From Subtercola sp. PAMC28395 (GTDB taxonomy: Bacteria > Actinomycetota > Actinomycetes > Actinomycetales > Microbacteriaceae), in NCBI RefSeq assembly GCF_018889995.1, contig NZ_CP076547.1:2666001-2730000 (forward strand): 64,000 nucleotides of DNA, written 5' to 3'. Below the pieces are notes generated by a model. That model saw only the letters and a program-made list of their open reading frames with translations. It had not been told where the DNA came from and searched no databases. Below, in pieces: positions 26,270 to 35,604 of this stretch. Each line of letters opens with the position of its first letter. Position 1 is the stretch's first letter. Position numbers and translations under genes: made by a program.

Positions 26270-27154
26270 TCACCTCCCTGCCAGTACATCTTCGAGGGTG
26301 CGCTGCGGGTGACCGGTGAGCACGACGACGTCATCGCTCACCGCAGCCAGCTCGCCGTCCCGAATTCCTGTGTAGGTACTCACCCAGGCGTCGACGATGA
26401 AGTCGGGCGCCCCGTAGTGCGCCCTCGACGCGTAGGCCTCCTCGACGGTCTCATTCTCGAACCGCAGCTTCTGACCGGTCGCCAGAGAGGTTCGACGAGC
26501 GACATCGGCGAAGGTCACAGCCTCACCCCCCGTGAGTTCGTACACCGCGTTCCGGTGACGTTCAGGGTGCAGGAGAACCGCCACCGCCGAATCGACGACG
26601 TCAGCTCGCGCCACTGCTGCGATCAGTCCGTCGCCGGCTGGCCCCCTGATCACCCCGTCGTCGCCCGCCCACAACGGCAGTAGGTCGAGGTAGAAGTTGT
26701 CGCGCAGAAACGTGAAATCGACACCGCTTGCCCGGATCACCTCTTCAGTGGCACCATGGTCCCGGGCCAGGGTGAACCCTGCTGCGGGGCCGGCACCTGT
26801 GAACGACGTGTAGACGATATGGCTGACCCCGGCCTCCAGTGCCGACTGGACGAACTGCACGTGTTCGGCGACGCGGTCTGGCGATTCGGCGGCCGAGACC
26901 ATGAACAACACGTCAACCCCTCCGAGCGCCCGGATGCCCGACTCCCCATCGCCGTACGTCGCCGTTGCGACAGTCACATCGGCGTTCGAACCCTCGAATG
27001 CCGGGGCCCGCGACGCATCCCGCACGACCAGACGCAGACTGGTGCCGGCGTGGCCGCCCCGACTCGTGTCAACCAGCGACCTCGCGACCGCGCCGCCGAT
27101 CTTGCCCGTCGCGCCGGTGACGCCGATTGTCGGAGCCGTACTCGTTTCGCTCAC
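26270..27154 (-). CDS. NmrA-like NAD(P)-binding protein
   Basis: 294 residues of the atypical short-chain dehydrogenase group (NmrA/QOR2-like). The Rossmann loop is IGVTGATGKIGGAVARSLVD; DVLFMVSAAESPDRVAEHVQ and HIVYTSFTGAGP follow in the usual order. The catalytic YxxxK of classical SDRs is not seen, which fits redox-sensing or quinone-reducing members. The GTG overlaps the stop of the Gfo/Idh gene (GTGA), with GGAG upstream. Four bases separate it from the carboxylesterase start. Confidence 0.85.
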   Translation of the reverse strand: MSETSTAPTIGVTGATGKIGGAVARSLVDTSRGGHAGTSLRLVVRDASRAPAFEGSNADVTVATATYGDGESGIRALGGVDVLFMVSAAESPDRVAEHVQFVQSALEAGVSHIVYTSFTGAGPAAGFTLARDHGATEEVIRASGVDFTFLRDNFYLDLLPLWAGDDGVIRGPAGDGLIAAVARADVVDSAVAVLLHPERHRNAVYELTGGEAVTFADVARRTSLATGQKLRFENETVEEAYASRAHYGAPDFIVDAWVSTYTGIRDGELAAVSDDVVVLTGHPQRTLEDVLAGR

Positions 27155-28233
27155 AGTGCTTGGCTCCGATTCTGTCGACGGGTCCTGGTTGTGGCGTGGA
27201 TGTTCTCGATGATCTCCGTGATCGCCTGCGAGTCCCGCGGGTCGACCGGAAGGGGTGCGCCGGTTGTCAGGGCGTCTGCCAGTTGGGAGTAGAAACCGGC
27301 GTAGCTCCCCCGCCGGGTCTCGACCGGTGCGAGGTCTCCGTCGATGCCGAGAACTCCCCACTCGTGCTTCGGGGAGACCCCGAATCCTTCGTCGTTCGGC
27401 ACTGCGCCGGCGATCAGCGCGGGCTCCTGACCATCGAGGCCGAACTTCGTGTACGCCCCCTTCGACCCGAGCATCCGGAACCGGGGGCCCTTCTGAGCCG
27501 CGAATCCGCTCATCCAGAGATGACTGGTCACGCCAGATTCATGGGTCAGGGCGAGGAAGACGTCGTCTTCGGCGGGGGCGCCAGGTCGCCTGGTCGCAAG
27601 TTCGGAGTAGATCTCGGCGGTGGGCCCGAACAACTGCAGGGCTTGGTCGATGAGGTGTGGGCCCAGGTCGAAGAGAATTCCCCCGCCTTCTGCCACCGTC
27701 GCCTCACCCTTCCAGGCCCGCCCACCCTGCGGCTTCCACCACTCGAAGCGCGATTCGAAGTGGTGGATCTCGCCGAGCGCACCGCCCGCCACCAGGTCGG
27801 AGACCGTCTGGAAGTCGCCGTCCCACCGCCGGTTCTGAAACACGGTAAGGAGAAGACCCCGCTCTTCGGCCCGGGTGATCAGATCGAGACCCTCGCCCGA
27901 GTTCGTGGTGAACGGCTTGTCGATCACGATCGAAAGCCCGGCGTCGATCGCCGCTGATGCAAGTGCGTAGTGCGCAGAGGGAGGGGAACTGATCACAACC
28001 AGATCGACATCGTCTGCGACCTCGAAGAACTCTGGCACCGACGCGATGACGGACGTCTCCGGGTAACGAGCGTGGGCATCCGCCTGTCGTGCCGGATCAC
28101 CGGTCACAATGGCGTCGAGAGAGAAACGAGCATCCGCGGCAAGGAACGGCGCGTGGAAGACCCGGCCGCCCAGGCCGAACCCGATCAGTGCGGTGCGAAT
28201 GGGTGCCTGGAACAGTTCAGCAGTACGGGTCAT
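27151..28233 (-). CDS. Gfo/Idh/MocA family oxidoreductase
   Basis: 360 residues. The N-terminal ALIGFGLGGRVFHAPFLAAD is the Rossmann loop of this sugar or inositol dehydrogenase family. VIDKPFTTNSGEG is the conserved [E/D]KP stretch, and GGGILFDLGPHLIDQALQLF holds the DxxxH catalytic pair. A TAGGGT box sits six bases before the ATG. It heads a run of three tightly joined genes with the NmrA-like protein and the carboxylesterase. Substrate unknown. Confidence 0.92.
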   Translation of the reverse strand: MTRTAELFQAPIRTALIGFGLGGRVFHAPFLAADARFSLDAIVTGDPARQADAHARYPETSVIASVPEFFEVADDVDLVVISSPPSAHYALASAAIDAGLSIVIDKPFTTNSGEGLDLITRAEERGLLLTVFQNRRWDGDFQTVSDLVAGGALGEIHHFESRFEWWKPQGGRAWKGEATVAEGGGILFDLGPHLIDQALQLFGPTAEIYSELATRRPGAPAEDDVFLALTHESGVTSHLWMSGFAAQKGPRFRMLGSKGAYTKFGLDGQEPALIAGAVPNDEGFGVSPKHEWGVLGIDGDLAPVETRRGSYAGFYSQLADALTTGAPLPVDPRDSQAITEIIENIHATTRTRRQNRSQAL

Positions 28234-28239
28234 GCTGCA

Positions 28240-28245
28240 ACCCTA
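28240..28245 (-). promoter_or_regulatory. -10 box of the Gfo/Idh-NmrA-esterase run
   Basis: On the minus strand TAGGGT is followed by six bases and the ATG at 28233. Confidence 0.45.
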
Positions 28246-28308
28246 GCGAGGCGAAATACTTGTTGTCTCCTAAGGAATATCCACGCCGCCACTCGCGTTG
28301 AAGGAGCA

Positions 28309-29832
28309 GTGAAGCCAGACTCCAGAATCCCGACCGAAGCCAGCCCACGAGACCTGACCGTCGAAGACTCCCTTGGTGTACTGACGGAACGCGAGAGGAA
28401 GCGTCTCACCAAGCCCTCGAGTGAACGGGCCATCATCGCGACCCTCGCCTTCACCGGCCTCATCGCCGCTTTCATGCAGACCCTGGTCACGCCGATCACG
28501 CCCCAGCTGCCGCTGCTGCTGAACACCACTGCCTCGAACGCGACCTGGATCCTGACGGCCACCCTGCTCGCCGCAGCCATTTCGACGCCCATCAGCGGCC
28601 GACTCGGCGACATGTTCGGCAAGCGACGCATGGTCCTGATTCTTCTGGTTCTCCTGCTCGCCGGCTCCGTCGTTTCTGCACTGTCGAACGACGTGCTCGT
28701 CATGATCATCGGGCGCGTCCTGCAGGGTACGGGTCTTGGAGTGATCGCCCTGGGTGTCAGCATCCTGAGAGACGTTCTGCACCCGGCACGACTCGGCGCG
28801 GCTGTCGCACTGGTGAGCGCGACGCTGGGCATCGGCGGCGCAGTGGGACTGCCGGTTTCGGCCCTCATCGCCCAGAACCTCGATTGGCACTTCCTGTTCT
28901 GGCTGGCCGGGCTCCTGGCACTGGTGGCACTCGTGCTGGTGTTCCTCGTCGTTCCGGTGAGCACGCTTCGCACCGGCGGCTCGTTCGATTTCGTGGGCGC
29001 GATCGGTTTCGCGATAGGTCTGGTGGGCATCCTGCTCGCCGTCTCGAAGGGCAGCGAGTGGGGCTGGGCCAGCCCGGTCACGCTCGGGATGCTCGGCGGC
29101 GGTGTGCTCGTGCTGGTGCTGTGGGGTTTGTTCGAGCTCCGCACGAGCAACCCTCTCGTCGACTTGAGGATTGCCGCACGACGGCCTGTGCTCCTCACGA
29201 ACCTGGCCTCGATCACAGTGGGATTCGCCTTCTTCGCGAGCGCGGCAGTGCTCCCCCAGTTGCTCGAGGCACCCACCTCCACCGGAGTCGGCCTCGGCCA
29301 GAGCCTGCTCATCGCGAGCCTGTGCCTGATGCCCAGCGGCCTGGTGATGTTCTTCATGTCGCCCGTGGCGGCTCGACTCAGCGCAGCGCGCGGCCCCCGC
29401 ACGAGCCTCGTTCTCGGCGGCATCATCATCGCGGTCGGCTACGCGCTTGCCATCGGCTTGATGACCGAAGTGTGGCACGCGGTCTTCGTGGCGACTGCGG
29501 TGGGGTTCGGGGTCGGGTTCGCCTACGCAGCGATGCCGACGCTGATCATGCACGCTGTACCTGCGACTGAGACGGCGGCGGCGAACGGACTGAACTCTGT
29601 GATGAGGAGCCTCGGTTCCACAGTGGCCGCAGCCGTTCTCGGTCTGATCCTGTCATCGAATGTCGTCATCTCGGCTGGGCACCCGATTCCCACCCAGGGG
29701 GCGTTCCAGCTCTGTTTCGCCATAGCTGCTGCGGTGGCCCTGCTCGGAGTCGTCGCCGCGTTCTTCATTCCGCGGAGGGAACCCGCCTATCGCTCAACCA
29801 GCATTCCCCAGGCCGTCGGTTCACGCGCCTGA
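28309..29832 (+). CDS. MFS transporter, DHA2 (14-TM drug:H+ antiporter) type
   Basis: 507 residues with about 14 hydrophobic segments. SGRLGDMFGKRRMVLILLVL is the loop 2-3 motif A and IIGRVLQGTGLGVIALGVSI the antiporter motif C region of DHA2 exporters. The GTG at 28309 is the only credible start; AAGGAG is two bases upstream, which is close. About 45 polar residues precede the first helix. Next gene is 21 bp downstream. The drug or metabolite exported is unknown. Confidence 0.88.
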   Translation: MKPDSRIPTEASPRDLTVEDSLGVLTERERKRLTKPSSERAIIATLAFTGLIAAFMQTLVTPITPQLPLLLNTTASNATWILTATLLAAAISTPISGRLGDMFGKRRMVLILLVLLLAGSVVSALSNDVLVMIIGRVLQGTGLGVIALGVSILRDVLHPARLGAAVALVSATLGIGGAVGLPVSALIAQNLDWHFLFWLAGLLALVALVLVFLVVPVSTLRTGGSFDFVGAIGFAIGLVGILLAVSKGSEWGWASPVTLGMLGGGVLVLVLWGLFELRTSNPLVDLRIAARRPVLLTNLASITVGFAFFASAAVLPQLLEAPTSTGVGLGQSLLIASLCLMPSGLVMFFMSPVAARLSAARGPRTSLVLGGIIIAVGYALAIGLMTEVWHAVFVATAVGFGVGFAYAAMPTLIMHAVPATETAAANGLNSVMRSLGSTVAAAVLGLILSSNVVISAGHPIPTQGAFQLCFAIAAAVALLGVVAAFFIPRREPAYRSTSIPQAVGSRA

Positions 29833-29853
29833 GCCGATCTAAGGTAGGTGTTC

Positions 29854-31548
29854 ATGAACACCCCTGAACTTCTGCTCATCCTTGCGGGTTCCCTGGCCGT
29901 GAGCGCGTTCGCGCGCTGGAGGGGCTGGCCGGCGCCGCTGCTGGTCGTCGCCGTCGCACTCGGCGTGTCATTCATTCCGGGCATCCCGCCGGTGGAGATC
30001 GACTCGGAGGTCATTCTCACAGTCGTGCTGCCACCGCTGCTCTACTCGGCGGCATTGGACGTCTCATTCCAGAACTTCACCCAGAGCGTTCGTCACATCA
30101 GGCGCTTGGGTGTCGGGCTCGTCATCGTGACGACCGTGGTCGTGGGCCTCATCGCGTACTGGATCGTCCCCGAGTTGACTCTGCCGGGCGCATTGCTTCT
30201 CGGGGCGATCGTCGCCCCGCCCGATGCGGTCTCTGCCGCTGCGATCGGGCGACGCCTCGGCCTGCCGCGCGGAGTCATGACTGTTCTCTCGGGTGAGAGT
30301 CTCATCAACGATGCCGCGGCGCTCACACTCTTCCGGGTCTTCATTGCCATCATCGGGGGGTCGGCGCTGAGCTTCGGAGGGGTCATCGGCACCTTCGTCC
30401 TCGCGATCGTGGTCGGCGTGGTCGTCGGACTCGCGATCGGGGTCGTAGTGCAGTTCGTGAGAGTCAGACTCAGGGATTCAGTGGTGGCAGCGACTCTCGG
30501 TCTCCTGGTTCCCTTCGGCGCCTACGCCGCAGGCGAGGCGCTCCATGGATCAGGCGTTCTCGCCGTGGTCGCAGCCGGACTCTACATCGGTTACAACTCG
30601 CCGAAAACCGGCTACGAGACGAGACTCCAGGAACGTCCGGTGTGGAGTTCGATCGACCTTCTGTTTGAAGGCTTCGTCTTCGCCCTCATCGGCCTGCAGG
30701 TCTTCAGCGTCACACAGAACGTGGCATCCAACTCACTGGGCCTTGCGAAATCCATCGGCCTCGCCGCCGCCGTCTTCGCCGTGGTCATCCTGGTCAGGCC
30801 GGTATTCGTCTACACCGCGTACTTCCGGGCCCGATGGCAGGCCCGCGCGCAGAAGAAGATCCCGATATTGCGGCACTTGGCTTCCAAACACGAGCCAGAG
30901 CTCTCCTGGCAGGAACTCGCTGTCATATCGTGGTCGGGAATGCGAGGTGTCGTCACTCTTGCTGCGGCCGCTGCAGTGCCGGTGGTGACTGCCGCCGGGC
31001 CTGTCGCGCAACGCGACACCATCAACCTCGTGGCCTTCGTCGTGACGATCGGCACTCTGATCGTGCAGGGGCTTAGCCTGCCGTGGGTCATTCGAAGACT
31101 CTCCGTCGCCGACCTCGGCCAGGCAGAACGCGATGCCGAAGACGAGGTTCGCATCTTCGAACGGAGTGTCCGGGAGACGAAGGACTACATCGACGAGCAC
31201 CACGATGAGTGGGCCGCCCGCTACGGAACCGCGGAACTCGACCGCTCACTGGGTACGCTGATCAGCCAGTTCGAACGCCAGGTCGCGGTTCTGCTCGACG
31301 AACACGACCTCGAAGAACAGGACATCGACTCCGCCGGTGTCGACACCTCGACAGTGCGAGCACCCCGGTTGAGCGGGCCGGAGCTCACCGAACTGCGACG
31401 CGAGCTTCTCGACCATCGCCGGTCGATCATCATCCGTGAGCGCAACAATGGTGAACTCGATGAAGAGGTCATGCGCAGTGTTCTGCGCGGCATCGACTCC
31501 GAGCAGTTGGCGCTCGACACCTCGGCGATGACGCGCAACCGCCGCTGA
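29854..31548 (+). CDS. Na+/H+ antiporter, CPA1 family
   Basis: 564 residues, about 12 hydrophobic segments and a soluble C-terminal tail of about 130 residues. VVLPPLLYSAALDVSF and LSGESLINDAAALTLFRVF are the CPA1 signatures; the Asn-Asp pair is the ion site. ISWSGMRGVVTLAAAAAVPV is the late conserved helix. The ATG at 29854 lies eight bases after a TAAGGT box; a GTG at 29848 is possible. The charged tail may sense pH or bind a regulator. Confidence 0.9.
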   Translation: MNTPELLLILAGSLAVSAFARWRGWPAPLLVVAVALGVSFIPGIPPVEIDSEVILTVVLPPLLYSAALDVSFQNFTQSVRHIRRLGVGLVIVTTVVVGLIAYWIVPELTLPGALLLGAIVAPPDAVSAAAIGRRLGLPRGVMTVLSGESLINDAAALTLFRVFIAIIGGSALSFGGVIGTFVLAIVVGVVVGLAIGVVVQFVRVRLRDSVVAATLGLLVPFGAYAAGEALHGSGVLAVVAAGLYIGYNSPKTGYETRLQERPVWSSIDLLFEGFVFALIGLQVFSVTQNVASNSLGLAKSIGLAAAVFAVVILVRPVFVYTAYFRARWQARAQKKIPILRHLASKHEPELSWQELAVISWSGMRGVVTLAAAAAVPVVTAAGPVAQRDTINLVAFVVTIGTLIVQGLSLPWVIRRLSVADLGQAERDAEDEVRIFERSVRETKDYIDEHHDEWAARYGTAELDRSLGTLISQFERQVAVLLDEHDLEEQDIDSAGVDTSTVRAPRLSGPELTELRRELLDHRRSIIIRERNNGELDEEVMRSVLRGIDSEQLALDTSAMTRNRR

Positions 31549-31609
31549 CCGCGCTTCGCCTGCTCCCCAGGCAACACCGTCGGCTGACGGGGGACTATCG
31601 TGAACAGTG

Positions 31610-32452
31610 ATGAGTGAAGCTCTGCAGCCAGAACCCCGACCCGGCCTTCGACGGTGGGCGGTCACGCACCTCAGCCCTGTTCGCCGCTACTACGCTGACG
31701 ATCGGGTGAAGGGTGTGAAGACGCGCGACTCCGCGTTGGGGGCGCCCTTCGAGCACGTCTCGCTTCGCAGCTACTCCCCGCCTCTCGCGTCAAGTACGAA
31801 TGGAACGGCACCCAGGGTGCTCTACTTCGCCGCCAGCTCGGAACTGCGCTGGCACGGGGCACGTACCGGCGCGTGGCTTGCGAGCAGGCTGTGCCGCCGG
31901 CTGTCGCTGACGGTCGTGGTGGTCCAGATCGGGGAGGGGACCGGCGATGCACGGGAGGCGGCATTCCGTGCGCTGGAGCAGTGCGCACTCGAAGCCCCAT
32001 CTGCCCTGCTCGCCGTTGTCGGCACCGGAGACGGAGCAGCTCTGGCCGCCAGAACAGCAATGCGGGCCCGTGATTCGCTCGAAAGCGGTGCACCGCAGCT
32101 TGTTCGGCAAGCCCTCATCTCGCCGGACTTCGCGTTGTTGATCGGGCCACCCGCGACAGCAGAGGCCGAAGTGGTCTCGCTGGTCGCCCGCCTGAGCGAG
32201 CTCCCACCAACCCTCCTACAACGGGATGCCGTATCCGGAACGCCTGATCCCCGCGAAGATCTGCCGGAGTTGCTGCGCGAAGCCGCCGTTGCAGTGCGGG
32301 TGATCGACTATCGGCCAGATCCACTGTGCTGGGCCGAATTCCCTCGGGCCGTCGGACATTCCACTGTCGCCGCAGACGCCCTTGAAGCGTTCCTCCGGCG
32401 AGGCCTTCTCGACAACGGTTTCGACGTCGTCCCGGCCTGGAATCTGCACTGA
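31610..32452 (+). CDS. alpha/beta-hydrolase-like protein lacking a recognisable nucleophile
   Basis: 280 residues with no named family that I can assign firmly. The middle has the feel of an alpha/beta hydrolase: a strand VLYFAASSELRWHGARTGAW in place of the HGG region, then LLAVVGTGDGAALAAR where a GxSxG elbow would be, with Asp instead of Ser. The end DALEAFLRRGLLDNGF resembles the hydrolase C-terminus. It may be a non-catalytic relative. ATG at 31610 or the adjoining GTG at 31607; a TATCGT box lies 5-8 bases upstream. It sits between an antiporter and an amino acid permease gene. Confidence 0.6.
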   Translation: MSEALQPEPRPGLRRWAVTHLSPVRRYYADDRVKGVKTRDSALGAPFEHVSLRSYSPPLASSTNGTAPRVLYFAASSELRWHGARTGAWLASRLCRRLSLTVVVVQIGEGTGDAREAAFRALEQCALEAPSALLAVVGTGDGAALAARTAMRARDSLESGAPQLVRQALISPDFALLIGPPATAEAEVVSLVARLSELPPTLLQRDAVSGTPDPREDLPELLREAAVAVRVIDYRPDPLCWAEFPRAVGHSTVAADALEAFLRRGLLDNGFDVVPAWNLH

Positions 32453-32464
32453 CCCCGGGGGTCG

Positions 32465-32470
32465 TATTGT
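32465..32470 (+). promoter_or_regulatory. -10 box of the APC permease gene
   Basis: TATTGT is followed by six bases and the GTG at 32477. A 13-base GC palindrome (GACCCCGGGGGTC) lies just upstream at the end of the preceding gene. Confidence 0.4.
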
Positions 32471-32476
32471 TGGTCT

Positions 32477-34486
32477 GTGCCCACAATCGCGCCCGAACCC
32501 GAACCTCGGAACGACACCGTCGGTGAAACCGCCCGACACGTCATCACCGACGGAGACACACGTCCGAACGGGCGAGTGAGGCACTGGCTCCTGCAGGGCC
32601 TCCTCGACCAGTCCGGCCGTTACCAGGGGTCGTACGCAGCGAAGGCCGAGAAGACGCACAGCTGGTGGCGTGTCATGTGCCTGACGGGTGTCGACTACTT
32701 CTCCACCCTGGGCTACCAGCCGGCTATCGCGGCATTGGCAGCGGGACTCCTTTCGCCGTTCGCGACCATCGTTCTTGTTCTGCTCACCCTCTTCGGCGCC
32801 CTTCCGGTCTACCGCCGGGTTGCCAAAGAGAGCTTCAAGGGCGAGGGATCCATCGCCATGCTCGAGCGACTGTTGCCGTGGTGGGGCGGCAAGCTGTTCG
32901 TTCTCGTACTGCTCGGGTTCGCCGCGACCGACTTCATGATCACCATCACTCTCTCCGCGGCAGACGCGACAGCTCACGCCATCGAGAATCCTTTTGCGCC
33001 GTCGTGGTTCCATGGCAATGAGGTGATCATCACTCTGGTTCTTGTCGCCCTTCTCGGAGCCGTCTTCATCAGGGGGTTCAAAGAGGCCATCGGCATAGCA
33101 ACTGTACTGGTCGCCGTCTACCTGCTACTGAACCTGGTGGTGGTAGCCGTCTCGATCGCCCACGTCTTTGAGAACACCGTTGTGATCAGTGACTGGTGGT
33201 CGGCACTCAACGCCCAGCACGGCAACCCGTTGGTCATGGTTGGAATCGCGCTGATCGTGTTCCCCAAACTGGCGCTCGGGCTCTCGGGTTTCGAGACCGG
33301 CGTGGCCGTCATGCCCCAGATCACGGGTTCACCGAGCGACACTCCGGTGAACCCGACTGGGCGAATCCGCGGAACGTGGCGCCTGCTCACGACGGCGGCA
33401 CTCATCATGAGTTCGTTCCTCATCGCCTCGAGCATCGTGACGACACTGCTGATTCCCCAGTCTGAATTCCAGGCGGGCGGGGCCGCGAACGGCAGGGCCC
33501 TGGCATATCTGGCCCACGAGTACCTGGGAGCTGGGTTCGGTACATTCTACGACATCAGCACCATCGCCATCCTCTGGTTCGCCGGGGCGTCAGCAATGGC
33601 CGGCCTGCTGAACCTCGTACCGAGGTACCTGCCGAGATACGGAATGGCTCCCCAATGGGTGCGGGCAGTACGACCTCTCGTGCTCGTCTTCACGGCGATC
33701 GCATTCATCATCACCATCGCGTTCAACGCGAGCGTCGATGCGCAGGGCGGGGCCTACGCCACCGGTGTGCTCGTGCTCATCACCTCTGCCTCGGTTGCTG
33801 TGACGTTGTCTGCACGCAGACAGAAACAGCCCAAACGCACGATCGGCTTCGGAATCGTCTCCCTCGTGTTTTTGTACACGACCGTGGCGAATGTCTTCGA
33901 ACGTCCCGACGGCGTCAAGATTGCCGCGCTCTTCATCGTCGGAATCCTGGGAATCTCGCTCGTCTCACGCATCCAACGGTCGTTCCAGCTGCGGGCGACC
34001 TCCGTCACCCTCGATGAATCGGCCCTCGCGTTCGTTCGTGCCGACGCGGATCGAGGGGTCATCAACCTCATCGCCAACGAACCGGACGACGGCAGCGCGC
34101 TCGAATATCGCATCAAGAACAAAGAGGAACGGCACGACAGCCACATACCGACCAGCGCGAAGGTGATCTTCGTGGAGGTCTACCCGGCCGACTCATCAGA
34201 CTTCGAAGAAGACCTCGTCGTTCGTGGCGTCACCAAACACGGCTACCGTGTACTCGAAATACGAAGCGGAAACATCCCGAACACTCTTGCCGTCGTGCTT
34301 CTGACGATTCGCGACGAGACAGGCGTCGTGCCCGAGATCTACTTCGAGTGGACCGAAGGCAATCCCCTTTCGAACATGCTCAAGTTCCTCATCACGGGCG
34401 GCGGCGAGGTTGCCCCGGTGACCCGCGAAGTGCTCCGCGAGGCTGAGAAGGACGTGAAGCTGCGCCCCGCCGTGCACGTGAGTTGA
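32477..34486 (+). CDS. APC superfamily amino acid permease with soluble C-terminal domain
   Basis: 669 residues. About 12 hydrophobic segments span residues ~70-500; [20 protein letters not shown] is the first-helix motif, and [13 protein letters not shown] resembles the conserved helix-6 stretch. A cytoplasmic domain of about 150 residues follows, which is longer than in ordinary APC permeases but usual in this actinobacterial group. The GTG start fits a TATTGT box six bases upstream. The last 95 bp overlap the convergent K+ channel gene. Confidence 0.85.
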   Translation: MPTIAPEPEPRNDTVGETARHVITDGDTRPNGRVRHWLLQGLLDQSGRYQGSYAAKAEKTHSWWRVMCLTGVDYFSTLGYQPAIAALAAGLLSPFATIVLVLLTLFGALPVYRRVAKESFKGEGSIAMLERLLPWWGGKLFVLVLLGFAATDFMITITLSAADATAHAIENPFAPSWFHGNEVIITLVLVALLGAVFIRGFKEAIGIATVLVAVYLLLNLVVVAVSIAHVFENTVVISDWWSALNAQHGNPLVMVGIALIVFPKLALGLSGFETGVAVMPQITGSPSDTPVNPTGRIRGTWRLLTTAALIMSSFLIASSIVTTLLIPQSEFQAGGAANGRALAYLAHEYLGAGFGTFYDISTIAILWFAGASAMAGLLNLVPRYLPRYGMAPQWVRAVRPLVLVFTAIAFIITIAFNASVDAQGGAYATGVLVLITSASVAVTLSARRQKQPKRTIGFGIVSLVFLYTTVANVFERPDGVKIAALFIVGILGISLVSRIQRSFQLRATSVTLDESALAFVRADADRGVINLIANEPDDGSALEYRIKNKEERHDSHIPTSAKVIFVEVYPADSSDFEEDLVVRGVTKHGYRVLEIRSGNIPNTLAVVLLTIRDETGVVPEIYFEWTEGNPLSNMLKFLITGGGEVAPVTREVLREAEKDVKLRPAVHVS

Positions 34487-35543
34487 AACGCGCAGCACTC
34501 ATCGGCCCCTTCTGAAGATTCGCTCGTCTGAGCGTCGCGATCTCTTCGGAGAAGGATTCGTGTGACCGGGCCAGCTCTGCCCTCATCTCTTCCAACTGGG
34601 TTGCCAGCGCATCGATATGGTCGACATTCGCGCTCTCGACTCGCGCCTCTCCGCTTCGGACACGATCGACGAGCCAGCTGGCGAGAGTTGCGGTGATCAC
34701 ACCCAGGAGAGCGATTCCCGCGATCATCAGGCCGACCGCGATCAGGCGCCCCTCGCCGGTGATCGGAACATAATCGCCATACCCGACGGTGGTGATCGTC
34801 ACGAAAGCCCACCACAACGCATCTCCGAAGTTCGTGATCGAAGCGCCGGGCGTGTTCTGTTCCGCATCGAGGATTCCCAGCGCGGCAATCAGCACGAGCA
34901 GACTTGCCGAGCCGATCACGTAGGTCGCGACCCTGCCCCGGAAGGCGGTACCTGCCGTTCTCTGCAAAACGGTCCACAGCATGACCAGTCGCAGCAACCG
35001 GAGCGGCCGGAGCATGGGCAGAGCCACGATCAGAAATTCGAGAATGTGCGTGAAGAACCATCGCAGTCTGCGAGGGGCGAGCACCAGGTTCGCGACGTAG
35101 TTGACGACGAAGAACGCCCAGACCGCCCACATGACGATCTCGGCGGCAAGGTTCGCTGCACCCTTGAGATTGCCGATGACATCCCAGGAGTAGGCGACCA
35201 GAAAGACGATCGACACGACGGTGAGCGGCCATTCCGCGGCCGAATTCCACGCGGCTTGCCCCTCATCGCTTCGAGTGAAGCCGAACGAGCGCAACCGCGA
35301 GCGGGAAAACGTCTGGGCGGGGCCATCCAAGCCTTCCCCTCCGCTCCTGCCGGGCAGCGCCTCGGTCAGGACATCGGTGATCCGGTCGGTGATGGCGGCG
35401 GCGTTCGCCTCGTCTTCCGCATCGAACGATGCCGTCTGATCGACTGTCGGCGAATCGTCGCCACGGGCGCTTGAATCCGACACCTCCGCATAGGAACCGG
35501 CGAAGCGAGCTTGTGACCTGGAGCGTGAGGTGCGATTTTTCAT
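34392..35543 (-). CDS. voltage-gated-like potassium channel
   Basis: 383 residues, one subunit of a tetrameric channel. The selectivity filter [10 protein letters not shown] lies at about 251-260, between helices S5 and S6. An S4-like helix has regularly spaced Arg ([14 protein letters not shown], about 177-190). The N-terminal ~100 residues are polar and probably cytoplasmic. After S6 comes a coiled coil ([20 protein letters not shown]) and an Arg/Pro-rich tail of about 35 residues encoded antisense to the permease end. Regulated by voltage or ligands; not determinable. Confidence 0.88.
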   Translation of the reverse strand: MKNRTSRSRSQARFAGSYAEVSDSSARGDDSPTVDQTASFDAEDEANAAAITDRITDVLTEALPGRSGGEGLDGPAQTFSRSRLRSFGFTRSDEGQAAWNSAAEWPLTVVSIVFLVAYSWDVIGNLKGAANLAAEIVMWAVWAFFVVNYVANLVLAPRRLRWFFTHILEFLIVALPMLRPLRLLRLVMLWTVLQRTAGTAFRGRVATYVIGSASLLVLIAALGILDAEQNTPGASITNFGDALWWAFVTITTVGYGDYVPITGEGRLIAVGLMIAGIALLGVITATLASWLVDRVRSGEARVESANVDHIDALATQLEEMRAELARSHESFSEEIATLRRANLQKGPMSAARFNSRARRGAASRPSQPRGALRGSPGQPRRRP

Positions 35544-35604
35544 GAATAGCCCCGTCGTTGAGGGCCGCTAGCCCACTCGCGGCCGCCTGCAGTGTGGTGT
35601 CAGC

